From the NCBI RefSeq assembly GCF_003105155.1, contig NZ_QETK01000024.1:1-64000 (forward strand): a DNA stretch of 64,000 nucleotides. Direction: 5' to 3'. Below the pieces are notes generated by a model. It was not told the origin of the DNA and did not search any database. It saw only the letters and a program-made list of their open reading frames with translations. Source of the stretch: Pseudomonas sp. SDI (GTDB lineage: Bacteria; Pseudomonadota; Gammaproteobacteria; Pseudomonadales; Pseudomonadaceae). This document shows, one piece after another, positions 26,922 to 36,169 of this stretch. The first letter of the stretch is position 1. Each line of letters begins with the position of its first letter. A program made the position numbers and the translations under genes.

Positions 26922-27554
26922 ATGCAAGTCAAAAACCCCATCCTCGGTCTTTGCCAAACGGCCAAGTTCGCCATCAGCGCCGCCAAAGTCGACCAGTGCC
27001 CGGACGATCAGGGTTATGAAGTCGCGTTCGCTGGCCGCTCGAATGCCGGCAAGTCCAGCGCCCTCAACACCCTGACCCACGCCAGCCTGGCCCGCACCTC
27101 GAAAACCCCAGGGCGTACCCAACTGCTGAACTTCTTCAGTCTGGACGATGAACGGCGTCTGGTCGACCTGCCGGGTTACGGTTATGCAAAAGTGCCGATT
27201 CCGCTCAAGCAGCACTGGCAGCGCCACCTGGAGGCCTACCTGGGCAGCCGCGAGTGTTTGAAGGGGCTGATTCTGATGATGGACGTGCGCCACCCGATGA
27301 CCGACTTCGACAAGATGATGCTCGACTGGTCGCGCGCCAGCGGCATGCCGATGCACATTCTGCTGACCAAGGCCGACAAGCTGACCTTCGGCGCAGCGAA
27401 GAACACCCTGCTCAAAGTGCAGTCGGAAATCCGCAAGGGCTGGGGCGACAGCGTGACCATTCAGCTGTTCTCGGCGCCCAAGCGCCAGGGTATCGAAGAA
27501 GCCTACGGGGTCCTCGCGCGCTGGATGGAACTGGCGGACAAGCCCGCGGAATAA
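26922..27554 (+). CDS. engB: Ribosome-biogenesis GTPase EngB (YsxC/YihA)
   Basis: This is a 210-residue TrmE-Era-EngA-EngB-type GTPase: G1 GRSNAGKS (38-45), G2 [12 protein letters not shown]3 DLPGYGYA, G4 LTKADKL and G5 FSAPKRQG. It is essential for late 50S assembly in several bacteria. Start ATG 26922 matches the family N-terminus ([16 protein letters not shown]). It converges on the ErsA-type RNA and polA; the same engB-sRNA-polA order holds E. coli Spot 42. Confidence 0.95.
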   Translation: MQVKNPILGLCQTAKFAISAAKVDQCPDDQGYEVAFAGRSNAGKSSALNTLTHASLARTSKTPGRTQLLNFFSLDDERRLVDLPGYGYAKVPIPLKQHWQRHLEAYLGSRECLKGLILMMDVRHPMTDFDKMMLDWSRASGMPMHILLTKADKLTFGAAKNTLLKVQSEIRKGWGDSVTIQLFSAPKRQGIEEAYGVLARWMELADKPAE

Positions 27555-27576
27555 GGGCTGCCCGCCAAATCGCGGG

Positions 27577-27708
27577 CAAAAAAAACCCCGGACTTCGTAT
27601 GGGGAGGGGGAAGTTCGGGGTTCAAGTTCCGGACCGCTAGGGCGGGGTCCAGATATCTGCCAACACTTAACACAACATAGGAGCATCGAAGGGCTTCACC
27701 AGCCATTC
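27577..27708 (-). ncRNA. ersA: ErsA-type small regulatory RNA
   Basis: Predicted - strand RNA of about 132 nt between polA and engB. A well-formed AlgU (sigma-22) promoter precedes it: GAACTA at 27742-27737, 17-nt spacer, TCAGA at 27719-27715. It ends in a terminator whose stem (AACCCCGAACTT / AAGTCCGGGGTT, one mismatch) encloses a C-rich loop CCCCCTCCCC, followed by eight Us. A second hairpin GGACC-GGTCC lies at 27631-27650. Position, length, envelope-stress promoter and C-rich pairing loop match P. aeruginosa ErsA, which represses algC and oprD. The transcription start is inferred. Confidence 0.85.
27578..27622 (-). terminator. Terminator of the ErsA-type RNA
   Basis: A 12-bp stem with one mismatch, 27611-27622 pairing with 27584-27595, is followed on the - strand by a run of eight Ts (27585-27578). 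There is no T run on the + strand, so it does not serve engB. Confidence 0.85.
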
Positions 27709-27714
27709 AGTTAC

Positions 27715-27742
27715 TCTGAGTCGTGGTTCACCGGTTTAGTTC
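27715..27742 (-). promoter_or_regulatory. AlgU/sigma-22-type promoter of the small RNA
   Basis: GAACTA - 17 nt - TCAGA on the - strand, against the AlgU consensus GAACTT-N16/17-TCTGA. The -10 lies about 7 nt ahead of the inferred RNA start. Confidence 0.75.
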
Positions 27743-27770
27743 CGGGGCTTAAGAAACTATTTGCGATAGC

Positions 27771-27835
27771 GCCGGAAATTTCCGGCACTAATGGCCTCTC
27801 GCCAGAGGCCGCGCCGCGACGATATGCCGCGGCGC
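27771..27835 (-). other. Three tandem hairpins after polA
   Basis: Consecutive inverted repeats follow the polA stop: 27811-27818 with 27828-27835 (GCGCCGCG), 27793-27810 (GGCCTCT / AGAGGCC), and the palindrome GCCGGAAATTTCCGGC at 27771-27786. No T tract follows, so they may act as mRNA 3' stabilisers or a weak terminator. Confidence 0.5.
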
Positions 27836-27846
27836 CTACAGTCATT

Positions 27847-30660
27847 TTAGTGCGCTTCATCCCAGTTGGCGCCCACCCCGACGTCCACCACCAGTGGCAC
27901 ATCCAGGTTTGCCGCGCCGCTCATGTGCGGACGAATCGCCTCGCGCACCTGCTCGACCAGGTCTTCGCGCACTTCCAGGACCAGTTCGTCGTGGACCTGG
28001 AGGATCACCCGAGCATCCAGCCCGGAGTCGTTCAGCCAGTTATCCACCGCCACCATTGCCCGCTTGATGATGTCGGCTGCGGTGCCCTGCATCGGCGCGT
28101 TGATCGCCGTACGTTCGGCGCCGGCGCGCTCCTGCGGCTTGTTCGAATGAATCGCCGGCAGGTACAGCCGACGGCCGAACAGCGTTTCGACATAGCCCTG
28201 ATCCGCCGCCTGCTTGCGGGTGCGCTCCATGTACTCGCGCACGCCCGGATAGCGCGCGAAGTATTCGTCGATATAGGCCTTGGCCACCTTGGTGTCGACG
28301 CCGATGTCCTTGCCGAGTTTCTTCGCACCCATGCCGTAGATCAGGCCGAAGTTGATCGCCTTGGCGCTACGGCGCATGTCCGAGGTCACCTGGCCCAGCT
28401 CGACCTTGAACACTTCGGCGGCGGTGGCGGTGTGCACGTCCAGGCCATCGCGGAAGGCATTGAGCAGGCCTTCGTCACGCGACAGGTGGGCCATGATCCG
28501 CAGTTCGATCTGCGAATAGTCGGCCGCCAGCAGCTTGTAACCCGGCGGGGCAACGAAGGCCTGGCGAATACGCCGGCCTTCGGCGGTGCGCGCCGGGATG
28601 TTCTGCAGGTTCGGGTCGCTGGACGACAACCGCCCGGTGGCCGCCACCGCCTGGTGGTAGGAGGTGTGGATACGTCCGGTGCGCGGGTTGATCTGCTCCG
28701 GCAGGCGATCGGTGTAGGTGCTCTTGAGCTTACTCATCGAGCGGTACTGCATCAGCACCTTGGGCAGTGGATAGCCTTCTTCGGCCAGTGCTTCGAGCAC
28801 ATCTTCGGCAGTGGACGGCTGGCCCTTGCCGGTTTTCTTCAGTACCGGCAGACCGAACTTGTCGTAGAGGATCGCCCCCAACTGCTTGGGCGAACCGAGG
28901 TTGAACGGCTCGCCGGCCAGTGCGATGGCTTCCTGCTCCAACGCGGCCATCTTCTCGCCCAACTCGCCGCTCTGCACCTTGAGCAACTCGGCATCGACCA
29001 GTGCCCCCTGGCGCTCGATACGCGCCAACACCGGCACCAGCGGCATCTCGATGTCGCGGAGCACGCCGGCCAGGCTGGGAATTTCCGCCAGTTGGGCATG
29101 CAGCGTCTGGTGCAGGCGCAGGGTGATGTCGGCGTCTTCGGCGGCGTACGGGCCAGCCTGTTCCAGCGGGATCTGGTCGAAGGTCAGCTGCTTTGCGCCT
29201 TTGCCGGCGATGTCCTGGAAGCTGGTGGTGGTGTAGTCGAGGTACTTCAGCGCCAGGCTGTCCATGTCATGTCGGACGGCCGTGGAGTTCAGTACGTAGG
29301 ATTCGAGCATGGTGTCAAAGGCGATGCCGCGCACGTGGATGCCCTGCTCGGGATCGCCGCCCAGGGCGCAGTTGGCCAGGATGTTCATGTCGAACTTGGC
29401 GTGCTGGCCGACCTTGAGCTTGTTCGGGTCTTCGAGCAGCGGCTTGAGCGCCCGCAATACGCTGTCGCGGTCGAGCTGCGGCGGCGCGTCCGGGTAGCTG
29501 TGCATCAGCGGAATGTAGGCACCCTCGTGGGCCTGCACGGCGAACGACAGCCCCACCAACTGCGCCTGTTGCGCGTCGATGCCGGTGGTTTCGGTGTCGA
29601 AGGCGAACAGCTCGGCGGCTTCCAGCTTCTTCAGCCAGCGATCGAAGGTGGCCTGATCGAGGATGGTCACGTAATCGGCCTGCACTGGCTCCGGCGCACT
29701 GAGCGGCGGCGCCTCGGCGGCCGCCTGCGGATCTGCGGCGGCGGTTGTCGCAGGTGCTGGCGCTGCCAGCTCCATGCGCTTGAAGTCGCGCTGCAGCTCG
29801 TCGACCCAGCTCTTGAACTCCATCTCGCGGTACAGCTCAAGCAGGGCTTCGCGGTCGGGCTCGGTGCACACCAGCGCGTCCACTTCGACGTCCAGTGCCA
29901 CGTCCAGCTTGATGGTCGCCAGCTCGTAGGATAGGAACGCCGCATCGCGGTGCTCGGCGAGCTTGGCCGGCAGGGTCTTGGCGCCGCGAATCGGCAGCGT
30001 CGGAACCTTGTCGAGGTTCTCGTAGAGGTCGCGCAGGCCGCCGCCGATACCGGTCAGCAGGCCCACCGCGGTTTTTTCCCCAACCCCCGGCACGCCAGGA
30101 ATGTTGTCGACCTTGTCGCCCATCAGCGCGAGGAAGTCGATGATGTGCTCGGGGCCGACACCGAATTTCTCTTTCACCCCGTCAACATCCATCACGCTGC
30201 CGGTCATGGTGTTGACCAGGGTGACGTGGCCGTCGACCAGCTGGGCCATGTCCTTGTCGCCGGTGGAGATGATCACCGGGCGCCCAGCGGTGGCACTGCT
30301 GCGCGCCAGGGTGCCGATCACGTCGTCGGCCTCGACCCCTTCCACGCACAGCAGCGGGTAGCCGAGCGCGCGGACGCTGGCATGCAGCGGCTCGACCTGC
30401 ACCCGCAGGTCGTCGGGCATGCTCGGGCGGTTGGCCTTGTACTCGGCGAACATTTCATCGCGGAAGGTCCCGCCCTTGGCGTCGAATACCACCGCAAAGA
30501 GGCTGTCAGGGTACTGCCGGCGCAGGCTCTTGAGCATGTTCAGCACGCCTTTGACTGCACCGGTCGGCATCCCCTTGGAGGTGGTCAGCGGCGGCAGCGC
30601 GTGAAAGGCGCGGTACAGGTAGGAAGAACCGTCCACCAGGACGAGGGGAGCTTGGCTCAT
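27847..30660 (-). CDS. polA: DNA polymerase I
   Basis: This is a 937-residue family A polymerase. The N-terminal 5'-3' exonuclease covers about 1-290 ([49 protein letters not shown]). A proofreading domain from about 330 keeps its acidic motif [10 protein letters not shown]. The polymerase domain (about 540-937) has [14 protein letters not shown] (motif A), [16 protein letters not shown] (motif B) and [10 protein letters not shown] (motif C). A linker of about 35 residues rich in Ala/Pro follows the exonuclease domain. I use ATG 30660 ([11 protein letters not shown]); a TTG four codons earlier is less likely. Repairs DNA and removes Okazaki primers. Confidence 0.97.
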   Translation of the reverse strand: MSQAPLVLVDGSSYLYRAFHALPPLTTSKGMPTGAVKGVLNMLKSLRRQYPDSLFAVVFDAKGGTFRDEMFAEYKANRPSMPDDLRVQVEPLHASVRALGYPLLCVEGVEADDVIGTLARSSATAGRPVIISTGDKDMAQLVDGHVTLVNTMTGSVMDVDGVKEKFGVGPEHIIDFLALMGDKVDNIPGVPGVGEKTAVGLLTGIGGGLRDLYENLDKVPTLPIRGAKTLPAKLAEHRDAAFLSYELATIKLDVALDVEVDALVCTEPDREALLELYREMEFKSWVDELQRDFKRMELAAPAPATTAAADPQAAAEAPPLSAPEPVQADYVTILDQATFDRWLKKLEAAELFAFDTETTGIDAQQAQLVGLSFAVQAHEGAYIPLMHSYPDAPPQLDRDSVLRALKPLLEDPNKLKVGQHAKFDMNILANCALGGDPEQGIHVRGIAFDTMLESYVLNSTAVRHDMDSLALKYLDYTTTSFQDIAGKGAKQLTFDQIPLEQAGPYAAEDADITLRLHQTLHAQLAEIPSLAGVLRDIEMPLVPVLARIERQGALVDAELLKVQSGELGEKMAALEQEAIALAGEPFNLGSPKQLGAILYDKFGLPVLKKTGKGQPSTAEDVLEALAEEGYPLPKVLMQYRSMSKLKSTYTDRLPEQINPRTGRIHTSYHQAVAATGRLSSSDPNLQNIPARTAEGRRIRQAFVAPPGYKLLAADYSQIELRIMAHLSRDEGLLNAFRDGLDVHTATAAEVFKVELGQVTSDMRRSAKAINFGLIYGMGAKKLGKDIGVDTKVAKAYIDEYFARYPGVREYMERTRKQAADQGYVETLFGRRLYLPAIHSNKPQERAGAERTAINAPMQGTAADIIKRAMVAVDNWLNDSGLDARVILQVHDELVLEVREDLVEQVREAIRPHMSGAANLDVPLVVDVGVGANWDEAH

Positions 30661-30734
30661 GAGCAGAATCAACCTTTTCGGCGGGCCCGGCGCTAGAATG
30701 TCCGGAACATTGACGACAAAGGGACAAGGTTATC

Positions 30735-31022
30735 ATGCGTACGTTAAATCGCCTGTTGCTGCTCGGCCTGTTGGCCACTTTGCCTGTCGCGGGATTTGCG
30801 GCGGATGAAGCGCCTTCGGCCGATCCGGACGTCACCATTCGCCAGGAGGGCGACAAAACCATTCAGGAATACCGGCAAAATGGCTTCCTGTATGCAATCA
30901 AGGTCACCCCCAAGGGCGGCAAGCCGTACTTCCTGGTACGCGCCGACGGTTCGGAGGGCAACTTCATTCGTTCCGACCAACCGGATATGCTGATCCCGTC
31001 CTGGAAAATCTTCGAGTGGTAG
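30735..31022 (+). CDS. DUF2782 small exported protein
   Basis: The 95-residue protein has a signal peptide (about 1-22, ending PVAGFA) and a compact domain (IRQEGDKTIQEYRQNGFLYAI, KGGKPYFLVRADGSEGNFIRS, ILIPSWKIFEW-like end) matching DUF2782. It sits between polA (divergent) and thrB (65 nt downstream, same strand), as in other Pseudomonas. Function unknown; periplasmic location inferred. Confidence 0.88.
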   Translation: MRTLNRLLLLGLLATLPVAGFAADEAPSADPDVTIRQEGDKTIQEYRQNGFLYAIKVTPKGGKPYFLVRADGSEGNFIRSDQPDMLIPSWKIFEW

Positions 31023-31086
31023 CAGCGACCTTTCTCATCAACCCGGCGCGGCCTTGCGGTCGCGCCCGAACGAGCAGTTTTTGACC

Positions 31087-32037
31087 ATGTCTGTCTTCAC
31101 CCCACTGACCCGGCCTGAGCTGGAAACCTTTCTGGCGCCCTACGGACTGGGCCGCCTGCGGGACTTCCAGGGTATTGCCGCCGGTACCGAGAACAGCAAC
31201 TTCTTCGTCAGCCTCGAACAGGGTGAGTTCGTCCTGACGCTGGTCGAACGCGGTCCGATCCAGGACCTGCCGTTCTTCATCGAACTGCTCGACGTGCTGC
31301 ACGACGACGACCTACCGGTGCCCTACGCGCTGCGTACCAGCGACGGCGTGGCGCTGCGCGAACTGGCGGGCAAGCCGGCGCTGTTGCAGCCACGGCTGCC
31401 AGGCAAGCACATCAAGCAGCCGAACAGCCAGCACTGCGCGCAGGTCGGCGATCTGCTCGGCCACCTGCATGTGGCAACCCGCGACAAGCTGCTGGAACGC
31501 AAGACCGACCGGGGCCTGGACTGGATGCTGGAAACCGGTGCCGAGCTGATGCCACGGCTCAACCCGGCGCAGCAGCAGTTGTTGCAGGACAGCCTGGACG
31601 AAATCGGCACGCTCAAGGCGCGGATTCTCGCGCTGCCACGGGCCAACCTGCATGGCGACCTGTTCCGCGACAACGTGATGTTCGAAGGCACCCACCTGAC
31701 CGGGTTGATCGACTTCTACAACGCCTGTTCCGGGCCGATGCTGTACGACGTGGCGATCACCCTGAACGACTGGTGCTGCGACGACAGCGGGCAGATCGAT
31801 GGTGTACTGGCGCGAGCGCTGCTCGGTGCCTATGCGGCGCGGCGGGCATTCACTGCGGCGGAAGCCGAGCTGTGGCCGGTGATGCTGCGCGTGGCCTGTG
31901 TACGCTTCTGGCTATCGCGTTTGATCGCAGCGGAATCGTTTGCCGGGATGGACGTGCTGATTCACGATCCGGCCGACTTCGAGGTGCGCCTGGCGCAGCG
32001 TCAGCAGGTTGAGGTTGGCCTGCCGTTTGCGCTTTGA
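31087..32037 (+). CDS. thrB: Homoserine kinase, APH-fold type
   Basis: The 316-residue protein is of the ThrB type with aminoglycoside-phosphotransferase fold, not the GHMP type. Motifs: FQGIAAGTENSNFFVSLEQG (nucleotide loop), PRANLHGDLFRDNVMFEG (catalytic HGDxxxxN) and GLIDFYNACSGP (metal-binding Asp). It phosphorylates L-homoserine in threonine synthesis. ATG 31087 matches the family start MSVFTPLTRPEL. It ends just before a perfect palindrome that separates it from znuA. Confidence 0.92.
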   Translation: MSVFTPLTRPELETFLAPYGLGRLRDFQGIAAGTENSNFFVSLEQGEFVLTLVERGPIQDLPFFIELLDVLHDDDLPVPYALRTSDGVALRELAGKPALLQPRLPGKHIKQPNSQHCAQVGDLLGHLHVATRDKLLERKTDRGLDWMLETGAELMPRLNPAQQQLLQDSLDEIGTLKARILALPRANLHGDLFRDNVMFEGTHLTGLIDFYNACSGPMLYDVAITLNDWCCDDSGQIDGVLARALLGAYAARRAFTAAEAELWPVMLRVACVRFWLSRLIAAESFAGMDVLIHDPADFEVRLAQRQQVEVGLPFAL

Positions 32038-32049
32038 CCCCTAAAAGCA

Positions 32050-32072
32050 TCGCGGGACGAGTCGTCCCGCGA
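32050..32072. terminator. Palindromic REP-type hairpin between convergent thrB and znuA
   Basis: A perfect 11-bp dyad TCGCGGGACGA / TCGTCCCGCGA with a 1-nt centre lies between the two stops. It uses the REP core seen elsewhere in the window and probably serves both genes. Confidence 0.7.
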
Positions 32073-32080
32073 GAGGCCCC

Positions 32081-33013
32081 TCAGCGTTTCTCCAGGCACC
32101 CCGCCAAGCTATTCCCCAGGTTCTCCAGCAACTGCTCATAACCCCGAGCAGTCACTGGCAGTGTCCCACCCAGCGCATCCAGCTCGGCCAGCGTCACCGG
32201 CAGACCCGCCGTCAGCGTTTCGGCCAGGCGCGGCCGCAAGGGCGGCTCGCTGAACACACAGGTCTTGCCCACCGCCTGCAACCGCTGACGCATCGCCGCC
32301 ACATGCTGCGCGCCTGGCTGCACTTCGGCGGCCACGCTGAACACGCCGCTGTGCTTCAAGCCATAGGTGGTTTCGAAATAGTCGAACGCTTCGTGGAAGA
32401 CAAAGAACGGCTTGCCGGCGATCCCCTGCATGCGCGTCTTCAACCGCTGGTCCAGCGCATCCAGCCGCTGGTCAAAGGCCTTCAGGTTGCTTTGGTAGCG
32501 CGCCGCATTGGCCGGATCGGCCGCGCTCAAGTCGCTGGCCATCTTCGCCGCGATCACCCGCGCGTTGTGCGACGACAGCCACAAGTGCGCGTCCAGGCTG
32601 CCGGGGCGGTGGTCGTGGTCATGCTCGTCGGCACCGTGCTCGTCATGCGCATCATGCGAATGGCTGTCTTCGCCAAAATGCCGCAGCTGCAAACCGGGGA
32701 TCGTTTGCACCGCCACGCTCGGCTGGCTGCGCGAACTCAGCACGCGCGGCAGAAAACCTTCCATATCCGGGCCGATCCAGTACAGCAGGTCAACCTGCGC
32801 CACCCGCCGTACGTCGGACGGGCGCAGCGCGTAGTGATGCGGCGAGGCGCCCGGCGGCAACAGCACTTCCGGGGTACCGACACCGTCCTGCACCGCTGCG
32901 GCAATCAACTGTAGCGGCTGGATGCTGGTGAGCACCCGCACCTCGGCCCGCGCCGGGGTCAACACGACCAGCGAGGCGACGAAAACGACAAAAAGGGCAA
33001 AAAATCGGGACAC
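32081..33013 (-). CDS. znuA: Zinc ABC transporter periplasmic binding protein ZnuA
   Basis: The 310-residue protein from GTG 33013 (MSRFFALFVVFVASLV) has a signal peptide ending PARA, followed by VLTSIQPLQLIAAAV. Zinc-binding elements are GASPHHYALRPSD (first His), a histidine-rich loop of about 30 residues (SHSHDAHDEHGADEHDHDH), LDAHLWLSSHNA, and FFVFHEAFDYFE. It captures zinc for ZnuBC. A second GTG three codons earlier (33022) is possible. It is divergent from zur, with a Zur-like box between them. Confidence 0.93.
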   Translation of the reverse strand: MSRFFALFVVFVASLVVLTPARAEVRVLTSIQPLQLIAAAVQDGVGTPEVLLPPGASPHHYALRPSDVRRVAQVDLLYWIGPDMEGFLPRVLSSRSQPSVAVQTIPGLQLRHFGEDSHSHDAHDEHGADEHDHDHRPGSLDAHLWLSSHNARVIAAKMASDLSAADPANAARYQSNLKAFDQRLDALDQRLKTRMQGIAGKPFFVFHEAFDYFETTYGLKHSGVFSVAAEVQPGAQHVAAMRQRLQAVGKTCVFSEPPLRPRLAETLTAGLPVTLAELDALGGTLPVTARGYEQLLENLGNSLAGCLEKR

Positions 33014-33040
33014 GACAATCACTCGATGGGCCAGGAACGG

Positions 33041-33053
33041 GTAACATAATAAC
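33041..33053. promoter_or_regulatory. Candidate Zur box between znuA and zur
   Basis: GTAACATAATAAC (reverse GTTATTATGTTAC) closely resembles the Pseudomonas Zur operator core GTTAT-n-ATAAC and sits midway between the two divergent start codons, where a Zur repressor would control both directions. Confidence 0.65.
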
Positions 33054-33079
33054 GTCTCTCCACAGAACCGTCGCTGCCC

Positions 33080-33562
33080 ATGCCCATTACCCCGCTGGCC
33101 AACCGCCCCCACGACCACTCCCACTGCGTGCATAGTGCCCTGTCCGAGGCCGATACCTTGTGCGCGCGCCAGGGCCTGCGCCTGACGGCCCTGCGCCGGC
33201 GGGTGCTGGAACTGGTCTGGCAGAGCCACAAGCCGCTGGGCGCCTACGACATTCTTGGCGTACTGAGCGAGCAGGACGGCCGCCGCGCCGCGCCGCCGAC
33301 CGTTTATCGGGCACTGGATTTCCTCCTCGAAAACGGCCTGGTGCACCGCATCGCCTCGCTCAACGCCTTCATGGGCTGCAGCCACCCGGAGCATGCGCAC
33401 CAGGGCCAGTTCCTGATCTGCCGTAACTGCCACGTGGCCATCGAGCTGGAGCAGCCGAGCATCAGCGATGCCATCGTCGCCAGCGCCAGCGAAGTCGGTT
33501 TCAGCGTCGAAGCGCAGACCGTCGAAGTGGTCGGCCTGTGCGGCACCTGCCGGAGCGCCTGA
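33080..33562 (+). CDS. zur: Zinc uptake regulator Zur (Fur family)
   Basis: The 160-residue Fur-family repressor has a winged helix (about 20-95) with [20 protein letters not shown] and [22 protein letters not shown], followed by metal-binding elements [17 protein letters not shown] and VVGLCGTC (two structural CxxC pairs). With zinc bound it represses znuA and the zur-znuCB operon. The stop TGA overlaps znuC's ATG by 1 nt. Confidence 0.94.
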   Translation: MPITPLANRPHDHSHCVHSALSEADTLCARQGLRLTALRRRVLELVWQSHKPLGAYDILGVLSEQDGRRAAPPTVYRALDFLLENGLVHRIASLNAFMGCSHPEHAHQGQFLICRNCHVAIELEQPSISDAIVASASEVGFSVEAQTVEVVGLCGTCRSA

Positions 33563-34341
33563 TGAGCAACCCGTTGATTCGACTCGAGCGGGTCGGCGTG
33601 GCCTTCGCCGGCCAGGCCATCCTCGACAGCATCGACCTGAGCGTCGAGCCGGGGCAGATCGTCACCCTGATCGGCCCCAACGGCGCCGGCAAGACCACCC
33701 TGGTGCGCGCCGTGCTCGGCCTGCTCAAGCCCGACAGCGGCAGCGTCTGGCGCAAGCCCAGGCTGCGCATCGGCTACATGCCGCAAAAGCTCCAGGTCGA
33801 CCCGACCCTGCCGCTCTCGGTACTGCGCTTCCTGCGCCTGGTACCTGGGGTAGACCGTGCCGCCGCCATGGCCGCGCTCAACGAAGTGGGCGCCGAGCAG
33901 GTCATCGACAGCCCGATCCAGAACATTTCCGGCGGCGAGATGCAGCGGGTGCTGCTGGCTCGGGCGCTGCTGCGCAAACCTGAACTGCTGGTGCTCGACG
34001 AGCCGGTGCAGGGCGTCGACGTTGCCGGCCAGGCCGAGCTCTACAGCCTGATCACCCGCCTGCGCGACCGCCATGGCTGCGGCGTGCTGATGGTCTCCCA
34101 CGACCTGCACCTGGTGATGAGCACCACCGACCAGGTGGTTTGTCTGAACCGCCACGTGTGCTGCTCCGGCCACCCCGAGCAGGTCAGCGGCGACCCGGCC
34201 TTTGTCGAGCTGTTCGGCAACCATGCGCCAAGCCTGGCGATCTATCACCATCATCACGACCACGCCCATGACCTGCACGGTTCGGTGGTCGCCCCGACCC
34301 AGAGCGGTCACGTGCACGGAGACCACTGCAAGCATGGCTGA
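33562..34341 (+). CDS. znuC: Zinc ABC transporter ATPase ZnuC
   Basis: This is a 259-residue ABC ATPase: Walker A GPNGAGKT (38-45), signature [10 protein letters not shown] near residue 125, Walker [13 protein letters not shown] near 145, and H-loop VSHDLH. The C-terminal tail is histidine-rich ([15 protein letters not shown]), a common zinc-handling feature of ZnuC. It is coupled to zur by TGATG and overlaps znuB by 8 nt. Confidence 0.94.
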   Translation: MSNPLIRLERVGVAFAGQAILDSIDLSVEPGQIVTLIGPNGAGKTTLVRAVLGLLKPDSGSVWRKPRLRIGYMPQKLQVDPTLPLSVLRFLRLVPGVDRAAAMAALNEVGAEQVIDSPIQNISGGEMQRVLLARALLRKPELLVLDEPVQGVDVAGQAELYSLITRLRDRHGCGVLMVSHDLHLVMSTTDQVVCLNRHVCCSGHPEQVSGDPAFVELFGNHAPSLAIYHHHHDHAHDLHGSVVAPTQSGHVHGDHCKHG

Positions 34342-35116
34342 TTTTCTGTTCTACGCCCTGCTCGCAGGCCTGGCCCTGGCGGTGGTCGCCGGCCCCCTCG
34401 GGTCGTTCGTGGTATGGCGGCGCATGGCCTATTTTGGCGACACCCTGTCCCACGCCGCGCTACTCGGCGTGGCCCTGGGCCTGGCGCTGGATGTCAGCCC
34501 AGCGCTGGCGGTCACCGTCGGCTGCCTGTTGCTGGCGATCCTGCTGGTGACGTTGCAACAACGCCAGCCGTTGGCCTCCGATACCCTGCTGGGGATTCTC
34601 GCGCCGAGCACCCTGTCGCTCGGCCTGGTGGCCCTGAGTTTCATGCACGACGTGCGCATCGACCTGATGGCCTACCTGTTCGGCGACCTGCTGGCGATCA
34701 GCCCTACCGATCTGGCGTGGATTCTCGGCGGTAGCGCCGCAGTATTGTTGCTGATTGTTGCGCTGTGGCGGCCGCTGCTAGCGGTCACCGTCCACGAAGA
34801 ACTGGCACGGGTCGAAGGCCTGCCGGTGGCCGGCCTGCGCCTGGCACTGATGCTGCTGATTGCGGTGGTGATTGCCGTGGCGATGAAGATCGTCGGCGTG
34901 CTGCTGATTACCTCGCTGCTGATCATCCCGGCCGCTGCCGCCCAGCGCCACGCCCGCTCGCCCGAGCAGATGGCCCTCGGCGCCAGTGTGCTGGGGGTGA
35001 TCGCGGTGTGCAGCGGGCTGGCGCTGTCCTGGTTCAAGGACACCCCGGCCGGGCCATCCATCGTGGTCTGCGCAGCGGTGCTATTCTTGCTGAGCCTGGC
35101 CCTGCCGCGGCGCTAA
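34334..35116 (+). CDS. znuB: Zinc ABC transporter permease ZnuB
   Basis: The 260-residue ABC-3 permease has about eight membrane spans: N-terminal [21 protein letters not shown] motif, and [20 protein letters not shown] near residue 195. It forms the zinc channel with ZnuC and receives zinc from ZnuA. ATG 34334 lies inside the end of znuC; earlier in-frame starts would extend the N-terminus with non-membrane sequence. Confidence 0.94.
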   Translation: MADFLFYALLAGLALAVVAGPLGSFVVWRRMAYFGDTLSHAALLGVALGLALDVSPALAVTVGCLLLAILLVTLQQRQPLASDTLLGILAPSTLSLGLVALSFMHDVRIDLMAYLFGDLLAISPTDLAWILGGSAAVLLLIVALWRPLLAVTVHEELARVEGLPVAGLRLALMLLIAVVIAVAMKIVGVLLITSLLIIPAAAAQRHARSPEQMALGASVLGVIAVCSGLALSWFKDTPAGPSIVVCAAVLFLLSLALPRR

Positions 35117-35262
35117 GCCGGCTCGACCTGCGCAGGGTGCCACTGCCATGTGGCCGTGCCCTGCGACAATTTTTATCGTGGCCGAACCCGGAAGAATGAT
35201 TTTCCAGTCCGTGCGCTGGGTGTAGACTTGGCCGCTTTTTGCGCAAATAGAGAGTCGCAGGA

Positions 35263-35988
35263 ATGAAGCCGTTCGCCTCACGTTATCTGCTCCTGGCCGC
35301 GTTTTCCCTGGCTCTGGCTGCTTGTTCGAGCAAGCCGGCAGACACCGCCGCGCCCGTTACCCCGGATGCCTGGCAGCAGCTCGACCAGAGCATTGCCAGC
35401 AGCGAGCTGGCCACCGCCGAAGACCAACTGGCCGATTTGCAGGCGCAGGCGCCGAACGACGCCCGCATCGAGCAGTTCCAGCGCCAGCTGGCCGAAGCCT
35501 ATCTGCAGCGCAGCCAGATCGTCCTGCAGAAGGGCGATGTGAATGCGGCGGCCACCGCCCTCAGCCGTGCCCGGGCGCTGATGCCCAAGGCGCCAGCGCT
35601 GACCGGCGGGGTCAATGGCGCCATCGCCCAGGCGCGCAAAGACGAGCTGGACAAGGCCGAAGCAGCGCTCAAGGCGGCCGAAGCACGGCCGCAGGCCAAG
35701 GTGATCGACCCGACTGCGCCAAGCACGGTGGTGGCGCTGAAGATCAACAGGATTGGCGACTTGCGCCGGCAGCTCGACGACATCGCCACCGACGTCGTCA
35801 ACTACCAGTGCGATGTGCTGTTCCAGGTGCCGCGCACCCAGGATTATCCGTGGCTGTCGACCCTGCTGGCCAAGCGCGTACACACGCGTAATGCCAACTT
35901 CGAGTTGAAGCAGTTGAAGGAAATCCACCGTAATCAGGCGGCGCAAGTGGTGTTGACCTGTCGGAGCCTGACGGCGAAGCAGCCGTAG
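35263..35988 (+). CDS. TPR-like lipoprotein of unknown function (PA5502-type)
   Basis: The 241-residue lipoprotein has lipobox LAAC (18-21) followed by SSKPAD. The mature part is largely alpha-helical and repeats TPR-like helix pairs (QLADLQAQAPNDARIEQF, GDVNAAATALSRARALMP, DELDKAEAALKAAEA). The C-terminal 90 residues (VDVVNYQCDVLFQVPRTQDY-type, then LKQLKEIHRNQAAQVVLTC) carry two cysteines and are better conserved-looking. It stands between znuB and metN, as in other Pseudomonas. Role unknown. Confidence 0.8.
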   Translation: MKPFASRYLLLAAFSLALAACSSKPADTAAPVTPDAWQQLDQSIASSELATAEDQLADLQAQAPNDARIEQFQRQLAEAYLQRSQIVLQKGDVNAAATALSRARALMPKAPALTGGVNGAIAQARKDELDKAEAALKAAEARPQAKVIDPTAPSTVVALKINRIGDLRRQLDDIATDVVNYQCDVLFQVPRTQDYPWLSTLLAKRVHTRNANFELKQLKEIHRNQAAQVVLTCRSLTAKQP

Positions 35989-36169
35989 CGCCTGAAATTG
36001 ACGAGGGCTGTGCGCCGGGCGCTCCATTGGGTGCGCCACTGATCGCGTTATTCCCATAGTGCTGGTCAATTGCGAAATAAATGCTAAGAACCTCTATGCG
36101 AACAGGCTAAAATGCGCGACCCGGCTAAACGCCAGAGCCCATTTCCATGCGCCCCACAAGGTTCGCTAC

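Noticed and set aside
27559..27585. Hairpin GCCCGC/GCGGGC as a + strand terminator for engB
   Set aside because: It is followed by As, not Ts, on the + strand; the T tract belongs to the - strand small RNA terminator.
27850..29934. Long open frame antisense to polA (about 690 codons)
   Set aside because: A shadow of high-GC polA codons, with His/Gln/Arg/Gly-rich low-complexity translation and no start signal.
35989..36169. SAM riboswitch or MetJ-type operator ahead of metN
   Set aside because: No SAM aptamer core and no tandem AGACGTCT-like repeats were seen.
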